Positions 41,050 through 50,201 of a stretch of 64,000 nt of DNA are shown here, one piece after another. Under the pieces are notes generated by a model, which searched no databases, was not told the DNA's origin, and saw only the letters and a program-made list of their open reading frames with translations. The DNA is taken from positions 62,001 through 126,000 of the forward strand of contig NZ_FTNK01000010.1 of NCBI RefSeq assembly GCF_900156375.1. The letters run 5' to 3'. The DNA is from Paenibacillus macquariensis. GTDB taxonomy: Bacteria; Bacillota; Bacilli; Paenibacillales; Paenibacillaceae. Position numbers and translations under genes: made by a program. Position 1 is the stretch's first letter; the number at the start of each line of letters is the position of its first letter.

Positions 41050-42414
41050 ATGTTAAAGCAATCCAAGTTAACGGCGTTGTTGCTGTTGGTTTCTATAATG
41101 ACGATCACAGGTTGCGGCCAATCGAATAACTCATCAGAGGTAAAGAAGGAAGTTAATACCGCTCAACCTTCAACAACTGCAAGTACACCGGAAACCAAGG
41201 AGAGTAAGAAAGTTGAGATCACATTCTATTATCCAGTTAATGTTGGTGGTCCACTGACTAAAGTGATCGACGGGATGGCAAGCACATTCATGGAACAACA
41301 TCCGGATATTAAAGTGAATCCTGTGTACACAGGTAATTATGGTGATAATACGGTGAAAATCCAAGCGGGTGTTCAGGCGAAACAACCGCCGGATGTGGCT
41401 GTCATGATGTCGACGGAATTGTACAGCATGCTGGATATGAAGGCGATCATTCCACTTGATGATTTTATCGCTCAAGATACGGATATTCAGATGTCGGATT
41501 TCTATCCTGCCTTTCTAGAAGATACGCAGACAGAAGATACAACTTACAGCATTCCGTTCCAACGGAGCACGATTGTTATGTACTACAACAAAGAAATGTT
41601 TAAAGCGGCAGGTTTAGATCCAGAGAAGCCACCTGTAACATGGGATGAACTTGTGACGTACGCCAAGAAATTAAACAGGGATGGTCATGCAGGTTTGGAA
41701 ATCCCGGGTAATGATGATTCCTATTGGATGTTTCAAATGCTTGCAAGGCAAAACGCTACCGATCCCAAGCAAAACATAATGTCTTCCGATGGTAAAAAAG
41801 CGATGTTCAATTCACCGGAGAATGTTGAAGCATTGCAATTCTGGCTAGATTTGTCCCATAAACAGAAGGCCATGCCAGAAGGCGTGATTGATTGGGCTAC
41901 GGTGCCAACCGACTTCATTCAAGGTAAAACAGCGATGATGATGCACACGAGCGGCAACTTAACGAACGTGAAGAATAACGCCAAATTCGAGTTCGGCGTG
42001 GCGTTTCCACCAGCGCAGAAGCAATTCGGATCGCCAACGGGCGGCGGGAACTTGTATATTTTCAAGGATACATCTCCTGAGAAACAAGCGGCGGCTTGGG
42101 AATTCGTTAAGTATATGACAGCGCCAGAACAAGCTGCATTATTCAGCAGTTCATCAGGTTATGTCGGTGTACGGAAATCTGCGTACGATACGGAAGCGAT
42201 GAAGAAATACACGGCGGACTTCCCGCAAGCACTTGTTGCGCGGAATCAACTGGAATACGCGTTCAGAGAACTATCCACCCATAACCATGGGAAAGTGTCG
42301 ACGGCGATCACCAATCAGATACAAGCTGCTTTGGCTGGAGAGATTGATGCAGCTGGTGCACTTAAGAAAGCGCAAGAAGAAGCGGATCAAGCGCTCGCTC
42401 CCTTCAATAAGTAA
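41050..42414 (+). CDS. ABC transporter substrate-binding lipoprotein (UgpB-like)
   Basis: A 454-residue family 1 solute-binding lipoprotein; the lipobox is TITGCGQ (Cys about 22). The mature domain has VEITFYYPVNVGGPLTKVID near the N-terminus and YSIPFQRSTIVMYYNKEMF, a pattern of glycerol-3-phosphate and related binding proteins (UgpB). ATG 41050 is chosen behind AAAAGGGGAT; the earlier GTG 41029 would lengthen an already normal signal peptide. An attenuator hairpin separates it from the permeases, which allows more binding protein than channel. Ligand not determined; glycerophosphodiester or sugar phosphate is plausible given the downstream phosphoesterase. Confidence 0.9.
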   Translation: MLKQSKLTALLLLVSIMTITGCGQSNNSSEVKKEVNTAQPSTTASTPETKESKKVEITFYYPVNVGGPLTKVIDGMASTFMEQHPDIKVNPVYTGNYGDNTVKIQAGVQAKQPPDVAVMMSTELYSMLDMKAIIPLDDFIAQDTDIQMSDFYPAFLEDTQTEDTTYSIPFQRSTIVMYYNKEMFKAAGLDPEKPPVTWDELVTYAKKLNRDGHAGLEIPGNDDSYWMFQMLARQNATDPKQNIMSSDGKKAMFNSPENVEALQFWLDLSHKQKAMPEGVIDWATVPTDFIQGKTAMMMHTSGNLTNVKNNAKFEFGVAFPPAQKQFGSPTGGGNLYIFKDTSPEKQAAAWEFVKYMTAPEQAALFSSSSGYVGVRKSAYDTEAMKKYTADFPQALVARNQLEYAFRELSTHNHGKVSTAITNQIQAALAGEIDAAGALKKAQEEADQALAPFNK

Positions 42415-42449
42415 TCATAAATGCAGGTTAAAGTCTAAATGTTCGAGTA

Positions 42450-42483
42450 ATGTCAGGACAGCCGTGTTCGCTTGTCCTGACAT
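42450..42483 (+). terminator. Intra-operon attenuator hairpin
   Basis: ATGTCAGGACA and TGTCCTGACAT form an 11-pair stem between the binding-protein and permease genes. The tail (ATTTCGTTC) is weak in T, so partial termination is expected. Confidence 0.7.
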
Positions 42484-42534
42484 ATTTCGTTCATTCAATT
42501 ATCGTGGAACCTTAATCAGGGAGGACTTGATGGT

Positions 42535-43425
42535 ATGATGGCCGGATGGAGTGAGAAGCTTAGACGAAACGGATTCGGCTGGGGGCTTGTATTACCTTCG
42601 CTTCTGTTTCTATGCCTGTTTACTTATTACCCCATGCTGAAATCGTTGTGGCTTAGCATGTACGAGAAGAATCTAGCGACGCCTGAACCTATGTTCGTGG
42701 GATTTGGTAATTACGCGAATCTATTGAAAGACGAAGTCTTTATGAAAGTGTTCGGTAACAATATAGGGTTTGCGATAGGAACAGTACCGACCTCACTAGC
42801 GTTAGCGTTCTTGATGGCACTGTTTGCAGACAAGGCGATAAAAGGCCGTGGGCTTGCACGTCTTTCATTTTTCTATCCGAATATGATACCGATGATCGCC
42901 GTGGCGAACATTTGGTTGTTTCTGTATACACCGCATTTCGGGATTATGGCAAGACTTGCTTCATGGATTGCAGATCAACCGATTAATTTACTTGGATCAC
43001 CGGATACGGTGATGGGGGCTTTAATTGTCATGATGGTATGGAAGGAAGCGGGTTACTTCATGATTTTTTATTTAGCGGGGATGCAACAGATTCCCAAGGA
43101 TTTATATGAAGCAGCTGCGGTGAGTGGTGTCGGTGCGCTCACGTCCATACGGCGAATTACCATACCGCTCACGATGCCGACCACATTGTTCGTGGCTGTT
43201 GTAGCGATAACGAATTCTTTTAAGTTAGTCGACCATCTCTGGATTATGACAAAAGGCGGGCCGAACAACGCGAGTAACTTGCTACTGTACTATATCTACG
43301 ATACGACCTTCAATTTCTACGATCAGGGTATGGCTGCGACGATGACCGTCGTGATGATTGCATTGCTACTCATCATTTCTTCCATACAGTTTTTTGGATG
43401 GGACCATAAAATCCATTATGAATAG
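42535..43425 (+). CDS. ABC sugar permease, UgpA/MalF type
   Basis: A 296-residue protein with six membrane helices. The cytoplasmic coupling loop has the EAA motif (LYEAAAVSGVGALTSIRRITIP). It resembles UgpA and MalF-like permeases (MFVGFGNYANLLKD near the start, LVDHLWIMTKGGPNNAS near the end). Translation starts at ATG 42535 or 42538 behind GGGAGG. It pairs with the next gene. No ATP-binding subunit is encoded in the operon, so it must use a shared MsmX-type ATPase from elsewhere. Confidence 0.93.
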   Translation: MMAGWSEKLRRNGFGWGLVLPSLLFLCLFTYYPMLKSLWLSMYEKNLATPEPMFVGFGNYANLLKDEVFMKVFGNNIGFAIGTVPTSLALAFLMALFADKAIKGRGLARLSFFYPNMIPMIAVANIWLFLYTPHFGIMARLASWIADQPINLLGSPDTVMGALIVMMVWKEAGYFMIFYLAGMQQIPKDLYEAAAVSGVGALTSIRRITIPLTMPTTLFVAVVAITNSFKLVDHLWIMTKGGPNNASNLLLYYIYDTTFNFYDQGMAATMTVVMIALLLIISSIQFFGWDHKIHYE

Positions 43426-43435
43426 GAGGGAGTTC

Positions 43436-44341
43436 ATGGGTAATCCATTAAAGCTGCCACTGTTGTTGAATCGCAAATACCGTAAGCCATTGGTAGACAA
43501 TCGCACGTTACGTTATGAAAGTACACGACGTCGAATCCTTCAGATATTATGGAATGGGATCGGCTTCGGCTTTGCTGTGGTATGGATGATACCCTTCATA
43601 TGGGTCGTGAGAACGGCCTTTCTTCCAAAAGAATCCACCATTGGTACAGGGTGGTCATGGGGGTTGACGTTCGATAATCTTATTCATGTATGGCAGGCAG
43701 CGCCATTCGGACAATTCTTCATGAATACGTTGCTTGTGTGCAGTGGTGTTCTGGTTGTCCAACTTGTCACAATGACGATGGCTGCTTATGCGTTCGCGCG
43801 GGTCGAGTTCGCAGGGAAGGATTTCTTATTCATGTTATTCCTGGTGCAAATTATGGTGCCACCGGATGTTCTCATTTTTTCTAATTATCAAGTGTTGAAC
43901 GAAATGGGATTGTTAGATACGAAGCTTGGGATTATGTTGCCTTACTTTGCATCCTCCTTTGGCGTCTTCCTGCTAAGGCAGTCTTTCAAGCAATTACCTA
44001 AGGAGCTGGATGAAGCCGCCCGCGTAGAAGGAGCCTCGCGTCTACATATTCTGTCGCGAATCTATGTTCCACTGTCTCGTCCAATTTACGTGTCATTTGC
44101 TATCGTGTCCGTCAGCTTTCATTGGAATGACTTCTTATGGCCGCTTATCGTAACAAATTCAGAGGATAACCGATTATTAACCGTAGGTTTGGCGATGTTC
44201 GCAAAGGCGACTGAGTCTGGTGCGCAATGGTCTGACGTATGTGCAGCGACGCTGATTGTTTCCGCACCTCTTATGATAGGTTTTTTATTGTTTCAGCGGC
44301 AGGTAATCGGAAGCTTTATGAATTCTGGCATTAAAGGATAG
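43436..44341 (+). CDS. ABC sugar permease, UgpE/MalG type
   Basis: A 301-residue six-helix permease with EAA loop LDEAARVEGASRLHILSRIY and HWNDFLWPLIV near the C-terminus, the MalG pattern. ATG 43436 is used because AGGAGGG lies just before it and overlaps the stop of the upstream permease; a start at 43358 would lie inside that gene. The N-terminal basic tail (RKYRKPLVDNRTLRYESTRRR-like) is longer than average. Confidence 0.93.
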   Translation: MGNPLKLPLLLNRKYRKPLVDNRTLRYESTRRRILQILWNGIGFGFAVVWMIPFIWVVRTAFLPKESTIGTGWSWGLTFDNLIHVWQAAPFGQFFMNTLLVCSGVLVVQLVTMTMAAYAFARVEFAGKDFLFMLFLVQIMVPPDVLIFSNYQVLNEMGLLDTKLGIMLPYFASSFGVFLLRQSFKQLPKELDEAARVEGASRLHILSRIYVPLSRPIYVSFAIVSVSFHWNDFLWPLIVTNSEDNRLLTVGLAMFAKATESGAQWSDVCAATLIVSAPLMIGFLLFQRQVIGSFMNSGIKG

Positions 44342-44354
44342 GGGGAAAGTTAAT

Positions 44355-45215
44355 ATGAAACTAGCGATTATTGGTGATTTACACTACCCGAGGGAACTGA
44401 CAGACTGCAATCTAACCATGGAAGAAGCTCGCGATGCGTATTATGGGCACTTTATGGACAATTTCTTGTCCATGGATGCCGATTATCATATCTCCGTGGG
44501 GGATATGACACATGCGGGGGAATTAACCGAATTCAATGACATGATGAAGCGAATTGACAGCAGAAAGCTTCGCGGTCGTTTCCTTCATATTCTAGGAAAT
44601 CATGATACGTACAACTACCCGAAACAAGATATTCTTTCAATCACTCGGCAACAGCGATACGGTGTCATCGAGGAACCGGATGCCATAATCCTATTGCTGG
44701 ATACCGCGCGTGAGAACCGTGACGATTGGAGCGGAACGATCGATGAAGAACAGTTAGCTTGGCTTGAAGTACAAATGAGTAGACAGACGGATAAGCCACT
44801 ATTCGTATTCGGTCATCACCCGTTATATGGGACGACGGCTAGATCAACCGAGCCCATGATGTCACTTGACCCGACCTTGGACATTTGGCCGATACTTGAA
44901 CAGTGGCAGGGCATCGGATTTTATTTCAACGGTCATAATCACATTCATTCCATCGTCAGACAAGAGAATTGGCATTTCATTCAGACCGCAGCCGTGCCCG
45001 ATGTTCCCGCTGTTCGAATCGTGACTGTCCTTGACCATGAAGTCAGGTTGGAAATGGTTAGCATGGCAAGTGATCGATTGACTGAGTGGGCTTCAGAATT
45101 TACTGGTAACATGATTGATTATGAGAAGTACCCGAACGCGGAAGGGGATGAGACAGCACAAGAGCTCATCGTAAGCCGCATTTATCCGGAAAGAAAGCGG
45201 GTGGAGCACAAATGA
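44355..45215 (+). CDS. Metallophosphoesterase (CpdA/Icc-like)
   Basis: A 286-residue cytoplasmic calcineurin-fold phosphoesterase. All metal motifs are present: GDLHYP (D8, H10), VGDMTHAG, LGNHDTYN, FGHHPLYG and NGHNHIHS. Relatives hydrolyse cyclic nucleotides, glycerophosphodiesters or phosphorylated sugars. It starts behind AGGGGGAAAG and overlaps the next gene by 4 bases. Placed after an importer, it probably removes phosphate from, or splits, the imported compound. Confidence 0.9.
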   Translation: MKLAIIGDLHYPRELTDCNLTMEEARDAYYGHFMDNFLSMDADYHISVGDMTHAGELTEFNDMMKRIDSRKLRGRFLHILGNHDTYNYPKQDILSITRQQRYGVIEEPDAIILLLDTARENRDDWSGTIDEEQLAWLEVQMSRQTDKPLFVFGHHPLYGTTARSTEPMMSLDPTLDIWPILEQWQGIGFYFNGHNHIHSIVRQENWHFIQTAAVPDVPAVRIVTVLDHEVRLEMVSMASDRLTEWASEFTGNMIDYEKYPNAEGDETAQELIVSRIYPERKRVEHK

Positions 45216-46414
45216 TTCGTAAACCTGTTCGCTTAGCTATCGTAGGTGGAAATCGAGGAGCAAGTTTTATGAATGCCCTATACTCTCTTTCGGATCGGAT
45301 TCAACTGAGTGCGACCTGTGATTTGAACGAGTGGGTGCTCAATCAATGGAAAGAGAAATTTCCTGAAATTCGAACGTACCGAGATTACCACGAAATGCTG
45401 AAGGATTCTTCCATTGACGCGGTATTTATATTAAGTCCGATGCATTTGCATGCAAGGCAGTCCATCGATGCGTTGAACGCGGGGAAACATGTCTTGAGTG
45501 AAGTCATTTCGATCCAAACGTTAGAGGAAGCCTGGGAACTTATCGAGACTGTAGAACGAACCGGACTGAAATATATGATGTCTGAGAATTATTGCTTCTC
45601 GCGTTCGAACCTGACGATTAAACATATGGCTGATCAAGGGATGTTCGGCGAAATTACTTATTTAGAAGGTGGATATATCCACGATTTGCGTCACTTGACC
45701 CATCATCCAGACGGGTCCCTTACGTGGCGAGGCCAATTGCATCAACAATATAATGGGATTAACTATCCGACCCATTCGATAGGTCCGCTTGCGCAATGGA
45801 TCAATCTGAACAAGCCTAACGGAGATCGTCTGGTAAGCGTGTCCACCTTTGTTTCCAAATCAAGATCATTACAGCATTACTTTGGCGAACATTACGGTAA
45901 AGATCACCCGGCAGCACGGAAGGATTTCTGGAGACAGGGCGATAGTGCGGTAGCCGTCTTACAAACAGAGAAGGGTGTACTGATTGAACTACGTGTCGAC
46001 TGGACTTCTGTAAGACCACATAATAAAACGCATTACTTACTGCAGGGAACCGAGGGTGCTTTTATTACAGGTCGTCATCAGCTGGAAGATGATTTGATAT
46101 GGTTCAAAGATCGCTCACCTAACAATATAGAAGACGGGTCGGAAATGTGGGAACCTTTACGGAACTATCAGCCCCTACATGACCATCCGACATGGAAGGA
46201 ATGGGGGAAATACGCTTCCGAAACGAAACATGGTGGTGGGGATTTTCTCGTGTTGGAGGAATTTATTTCAGCCATTCAGGAGGATCGAACACCCTCCGTG
46301 GACGTGTATGATGCAGTGACTTGGAGTTCTATATTTTCCTTGTCGATGGAATCGGTCGAAGCTGGTGGTAAAGTAATATCATTTCCTGATTTCAAAGCGA
46401 AAGAGAGGAAATGA
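45212..46414 (+). CDS. Gfo/Idh/MocA family oxidoreductase
   Basis: A 400-residue NAD(P)-dependent enzyme. The N-terminal Rossmann domain has AIVGGNRGASFM (an unusual GGNRG in place of GxGxxG) and FILSPMHLHARQSIDALNAGKHVLSEV, given as FILSPMHLHARQSI and ALNAGKHVLSEV. The expected EKP motif reads SEV, so the catalytic Lys of the usual EKP is missing. The C-terminal alpha/beta part has a YPTHSIGPLAQWI segment. It overlaps both neighbours by 4 bases. Members oxidise sugars or inositols; the altered EKP suggests a different chemistry or a lyase/hydrolase-like role as in GH109-type relatives. Confidence 0.88.
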   Translation: MIRKPVRLAIVGGNRGASFMNALYSLSDRIQLSATCDLNEWVLNQWKEKFPEIRTYRDYHEMLKDSSIDAVFILSPMHLHARQSIDALNAGKHVLSEVISIQTLEEAWELIETVERTGLKYMMSENYCFSRSNLTIKHMADQGMFGEITYLEGGYIHDLRHLTHHPDGSLTWRGQLHQQYNGINYPTHSIGPLAQWINLNKPNGDRLVSVSTFVSKSRSLQHYFGEHYGKDHPAARKDFWRQGDSAVAVLQTEKGVLIELRVDWTSVRPHNKTHYLLQGTEGAFITGRHQLEDDLIWFKDRSPNNIEDGSEMWEPLRNYQPLHDHPTWKEWGKYASETKHGGGDFLVLEEFISAIQEDRTPSVDVYDAVTWSSIFSLSMESVEAGGKVISFPDFKAKERK

Positions 46415-46938
46415 CGATGGGGCAGGTCCTTTCCAAACTCATTATGAAGAAAGAAATATTATCTGACTTACCTGAATTTCATTGTCCAATAGGGTACCGA
46501 TTTCGTCATTTCCAGGTAGGAGATGAACGGAATTGGGAGGAGCTCATTCGTCACTCTTTCACAAGAGAAGTGAAATTTGTGGACAAAATCGGGGACCCTG
46601 TGCCGTGTTATTCCGATCGTGTTCTGTTTATCTGCCGAGGGGAACAACCTGTGGCGACAGCTACAGCATGGGAAACGAGTAGTGGCTCCAATAATGATTG
46701 GTATTTGCATATGGTAGGCGTGCTTCCAGAATACTCGGGTAAAGGTCTTGGGTTTGCAGCGACGCTTGCGGCTTTGCACAAGATAAGAGAAGCGGGTGGT
46801 GAAGCTGCATATTTGGAGACAGACGATTTCAGACTACCTGCGATCCGCATTTATTTGAAATTAGGATTCCAACCTGTGTACATAGATGATAGTCACCCTG
46901 GCAGATGGAAGCAGATTCTTCAACAGGACAGAATGTAA
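46411..46938 (+). CDS. GNAT-family N-acetyltransferase
   Basis: A 175-residue acetyl-CoA-dependent acetyltransferase. The CoA-binding motif is LHMVGVLPEYSGKGLGFAAT and the C-terminal part YLETDDFRLPAIRIYLKLGF is typical. It overlaps the oxidoreductase by the bases ATGA and is the last gene of the operon. The acceptor is unknown; acetylation of an amino sugar or of the imported compound is one possibility. Confidence 0.88.
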   Translation: MTMGQVLSKLIMKKEILSDLPEFHCPIGYRFRHFQVGDERNWEELIRHSFTREVKFVDKIGDPVPCYSDRVLFICRGEQPVATATAWETSSGSNNDWYLHMVGVLPEYSGKGLGFAATLAALHKIREAGGEAAYLETDDFRLPAIRIYLKLGFQPVYIDDSHPGRWKQILQQDRM

Positions 46939-46980
46939 TGGGAAAGTAGCCCTATACTGATGGGATTATAATAGAGGGAT

Positions 46981-47022
46981 AAAAGCCGTTCCATGTTTGT
47001 AAAGAACAAGGAACGGCTTTTT
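46981..47022 (+). terminator. Rho-independent terminator of the ABC operon
   Basis: AAAAGCCGTTCC pairs with GGAACGGCTTTT; five T residues follow. Both directions could end here, since the MFS gene converges. Confidence 0.85.
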
Positions 47023-47082
47023 ATTGTGGAATTCTGGACCAACATGCTCATAAATTTATCTGACTATTGGTTTGTTAATTGT

Positions 47083-48438
47083 TTAGGTGGCCTGTTTAAT
47101 TCGAGTACTTGCGAACAGACTCATGATGACTAACAAGAGATGGAATCCCATCGTTACAATCAATCCAGATTGCATCGACAAGCCTGCAACCTGACTAACC
47201 ACAAGGATTGCACCGCCTATACCAATGACTACACCTGGTGTGAAAGAATCCGCGAATTGCAAATTTGCAGAAGTCTTACCAGCCCCATCTTCGCCACTTT
47301 GGGCAAAGGACACCGCGCCACTCGTGGGATGTGCTAATCCCATCCCGATGCCCGCTATAATCTGCCCAATAACAGCTACGGCAGTCGTTACGATTGGAAT
47401 CCACAATACAACTACAATGCCAATTGTAAGCAGGAGCACACCGAGCATAATTCTTTTATTACGCCCAAGACCCTGATCAGCCGTATCCCATCGTCCTTGT
47501 AGATAAGCAAAGACACACCAACTTAGTGCAGCGCTGGCCACAATTAATCCAGCTTGATCCGGCGTCATCTTTTTCACATCGATTAATGCTAATACTAAGA
47601 AATTCTGTGTGCTGACATATGCAGCGAAGAATAACCCACGTGTTGCTAGAATAGCTGGCATACCTCTTCGAAGGGTAAGAGTACCCTTAGGTAGCAGCTT
47701 GCGTAGTGGGTATCCCATTAATGCTAAGCCGACAATACTTAAGATTATCCCCGTAATTGTTGGCAACATGCCCAGGCCAACTAAGAAAATCCCTGTACCT
47801 ATCGTTAATAATATGGCCATCCATGTAGCGGTAGCGCCGTTTTCCGCTTGCACACCCTGTGCCCTTAGTTTCCTGAAGGCCGGTAAGCTAAGCAGTGCGG
47901 ACAGAATCAAGATCGGTAATATTCCCCAGAATACAAATCGCCAAGACCACTGCTCTGCGATAATACCGGCCACGTATGGACCAAGCATGGACGGAAGAAC
48001 ATAGGCCGTACCGAAGGCTCCGAGTATCTTGGCCCGCAATTCATCAGGGTAACTCAATGATATTGCTGTGTACACGCAAGTCATCATTGCACCGGCACCA
48101 AGGCCTTGCATCGCTCGTGCTCCGATCATCATATACATGTCGCTTGCAGTCGCAGCAACAATTAGTCCTACGACAAATAACAGAAGTGCGAAGGTAAACG
48201 GTATAGCAGGTCCTTGTCTATCAATAATACGACCGACGACTAAGGTTCCGATAATCTGTGCAAGCAGATACGTACTGAATATCCAACCAAAGAGGTCAAT
48301 ACCGTTCAAGTCGGCAGCAATCGAAGGGGCGATCGTGGTTACTGCTAAACCTTCGAATCCAACCGCCATGACGGATAGAATGATGCCTATCGATAGTGCA
48401 AAATAACGTGGGCTGAAAATACTCTGATGTTTAGACAA
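47083..48438 (-). CDS. MFS multidrug-type exporter
   Basis: A 451-residue membrane protein with 12-14 helices of the DHA2-like drug exporter branch (IIDRQGPAIPF loop after helix 2, GLGAGAMMTCVYTAI, motif C-like GPYVAGIIAEQWSWRFVFW). TTG 48438 is chosen because TGGAGGT lies just upstream; longer frames extend into the intergenic region without a ribosome site. It is divergent from the SufR-like gene, which likely regulates it. Substrate not predictable. Confidence 0.87.
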   Translation of the reverse strand: MSKHQSIFSPRYFALSIGIILSVMAVGFEGLAVTTIAPSIAADLNGIDLFGWIFSTYLLAQIIGTLVVGRIIDRQGPAIPFTFALLLFVVGLIVAATASDMYMMIGARAMQGLGAGAMMTCVYTAISLSYPDELRAKILGAFGTAYVLPSMLGPYVAGIIAEQWSWRFVFWGILPILILSALLSLPAFRKLRAQGVQAENGATATWMAILLTIGTGIFLVGLGMLPTITGIILSIVGLALMGYPLRKLLPKGTLTLRRGMPAILATRGLFFAAYVSTQNFLVLALIDVKKMTPDQAGLIVASAALSWCVFAYLQGRWDTADQGLGRNKRIMLGVLLLTIGIVVVLWIPIVTTAVAVIGQIIAGIGMGLAHPTSGAVSFAQSGEDGAGKTSANLQFADSFTPGVVIGIGGAILVVSQVAGLSMQSGLIVTMGFHLLLVIMSLFASTRIKQAT

Positions 48439-48600
48439 AATGTAATACCTCCAAATTTTTTTATGTATACCATGGTGCTGGATACTTAGTAAACAATTTT
48501 CTTTACAAAGTAAACATACAACTTCATTTTGACTTTGTAAATATTTATATTTAAAATGTAGGGAGTGATGCACATCAGTTTGTACGGAGGAGGGTCCCTA
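48439..48600. promoter_or_regulatory. Divergent promoter region with TTTAC-GTAAA palindrome
   Basis: TTTACAAAGTAAA (48502-48514) is a perfect palindrome around AAA, with further GTAAAC and GACTTTGTAAA copies nearby. It lies between the exporter and the SufR-like regulator and is a candidate shared operator. Confidence 0.5.
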
Positions 48601-49263
48601 ATGAAGCGGAATGAAACAAATAAGGATTCTTCAACTCGAACCCGAAGAGGGATCATTGATATGCTAAAGCAGGAGGGTGGGATGGATGTTATGGCACTAG
48701 CCTCTGAATTTATGCTATCTGGGATGGCTATTCGTCAACATCTAAATGCCTTGAAAGAAGAAGGATTAGTTACTTATGAAGAAGAAGCCCGCCCCATGGG
48801 TCGGCCAGCCAAGTTATGGAGATTAACACCTGAAGCTAATCGGTTCTTTCCAAGCGGCTATTCTGAATTGTCAGTTAGTCTGATTCGTTCTATGAAAGAG
48901 GCTTTCGGGAACGAGGGGTTAGACAAGCTGCTGACTGTCAGGAATAAGAATATGCAAGATGAGTATCTTCAGTACCTTGGTGACGCATCGGGCGTAAGGG
49001 ATAAGCTTTCGAAACTAGCCGATATTCGAACGAATGAAGGTTATATGGCGGAGGTTAAGGATCAAGATGACGGCAGTCTTTTGTTAATTGAGAAGCACTG
49101 TCCGATCTGTGATGTTGCTAATGCTTGTGCTGGATTATGTAAGAATGAGTTGCAGCTATTTCAGACCGTACTGGGAAATACCGTTCTTATCGAAAGGGTA
49201 GAGCATATGTTGGCAGGAGGAAGAAATTGTGTATATAGGGTTAAGGAAAGTGCCGAAGCGTAA
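48601..49263 (+). CDS. SufR-like winged-helix transcriptional regulator
   Basis: A 220-residue regulator. The N-terminal winged helix (about 12-80; LASEFMLSGMAIRQHLNALK, then PMGRPAKLWRLT) is DeoR/ArsR-like. The C-terminus has the cysteine cluster EKHCPICDVANACAGLCKNE, with Cys at about 165, 168, 173 and 177, matching the iron-sulfur ligands of SufR. It could sense an iron-sulfur cluster or redox state. ATG 48601 follows CGGAGGAGGG. It is divergent from the exporter gene, suggesting control of efflux rather than of cluster assembly. Confidence 0.85.
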   Translation: MKRNETNKDSSTRTRRGIIDMLKQEGGMDVMALASEFMLSGMAIRQHLNALKEEGLVTYEEEARPMGRPAKLWRLTPEANRFFPSGYSELSVSLIRSMKEAFGNEGLDKLLTVRNKNMQDEYLQYLGDASGVRDKLSKLADIRTNEGYMAEVKDQDDGSLLLIEKHCPICDVANACAGLCKNELQLFQTVLGNTVLIERVEHMLAGGRNCVYRVKESAEA

Positions 49264-49360
49264 TAATCGCGAAATATAAAGCAATTGACTATCAAAGAGG
49301 CTATAACGATTCTGCTAAAATTGCGGGAACAACATAAACAGAATAAGTAGTACAATCAAG

Positions 49361-49395
49361 AAGGCATATTGCGGATATAGCGCATGCCTTTTTGC
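49361..49395 (+). terminator. Rho-independent terminator
   Basis: AAGGCAT and ATGCCTT form the stem with an inner GCG/GCG-type pairing, followed by T residues (TTTTTGC). Confidence 0.75.
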
Positions 49396-49517
49396 TATCC
49401 CGATCCACTCAAAGGTACTGTAGATGTTCAATTAAAGATATCGGAAGTTTCTTACTGCGTGGTATATTATGGGGGGTGCGAATCAGTTATTATTCTATCG
49501 TCTAATGGAGAGTATAT

Positions 49518-50201
49518 ATGAACTTTGATTGTTTAATTGTGGATGACGAGATTGTCCTTGCAGAGACGACGAGCGAGTATTTTAATATGTTCGAAGTCAA
49601 ATCAGCGTATGTAACGAGTGCAGATGGTTGTGAACAGTTTTTGCGAGACAATGAAACATCACTGATCCTGCTGGACATCAACCTCGGGGATACATCTGGA
49701 TTTGATCTATGCAAAAGGCTACGGCAAACGACGCAGATACCGATTCTGTTTATTAGTGCACGTTCTAGTGATGATGATATTCTCATTGCACTTAACATAG
49801 GCGGAGACGACTACATACAAAAACCTTATACGCTTAGTATATTGCTTGCCAAAGTAAAGGCGGTACTCAAAAGATATGGGAATAACAGTTCCACTGAAAT
49901 GCTAGAGTTCGGTCAGGTCAAGATTGACTGTATGCTGTGCCGTGTCCGTGTGAACGGTGTAGATATCAAGCTTAAAGCGTTGGAATATAAACTGCTCTGT
50001 TATTTGGCGAAAAATAAAAACAGGGTAGTGACAAAAGAAGAGCTGTTCCAAAATGTGTGGGGTGATTCGTTTACGGGGGATGGAACGCTAAATGTACATA
50101 TCCGTCATTTACGTGAAAAAATTGAGGTCAATCCCAACGAGCCACAATATATCACCACCGTATGGGGAACGGGATACGTTCTAGAGGATGGTAGGATATG
50201 A
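49518..50201 (+). CDS. OmpR-family response regulator
   Basis: A 227-residue regulator: receiver domain with D9/D10 in VDDE and phosphoacceptor D53 (LILLDINLGD), and a winged-helix output domain (about 128-222; LKALEYKLLCYLAKNKNRVV, VHIRHLREKI, TVWGTGYVLED). It overlaps the kinase by 4 bases. With the ABC transporter downstream it forms the sensing unit of an FtsX/MacB-type system, as in BceRS-BceAB. Confidence 0.94.
   Translation: MNFDCLIVDDEIVLAETTSEYFNMFEVKSAYVTSADGCEQFLRDNETSLILLDINLGDTSGFDLCKRLRQTTQIPILFISARSSDDDILIALNIGGDDYIQKPYTLSILLAKVKAVLKRYGNNSSTEMLEFGQVKIDCMLCRVRVNGVDIKLKALEYKLLCYLAKNKNRVVTKEELFQNVWGDSFTGDGTLNVHIRHLREKIEVNPNEPQYITTVWGTGYVLEDGRI

Noticed and set aside
47140..48406. 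Plus-strand frames opposite the MFS exporter
   Set aside because: Shadow frames of the membrane protein gene; codon pattern and homology support the minus strand.
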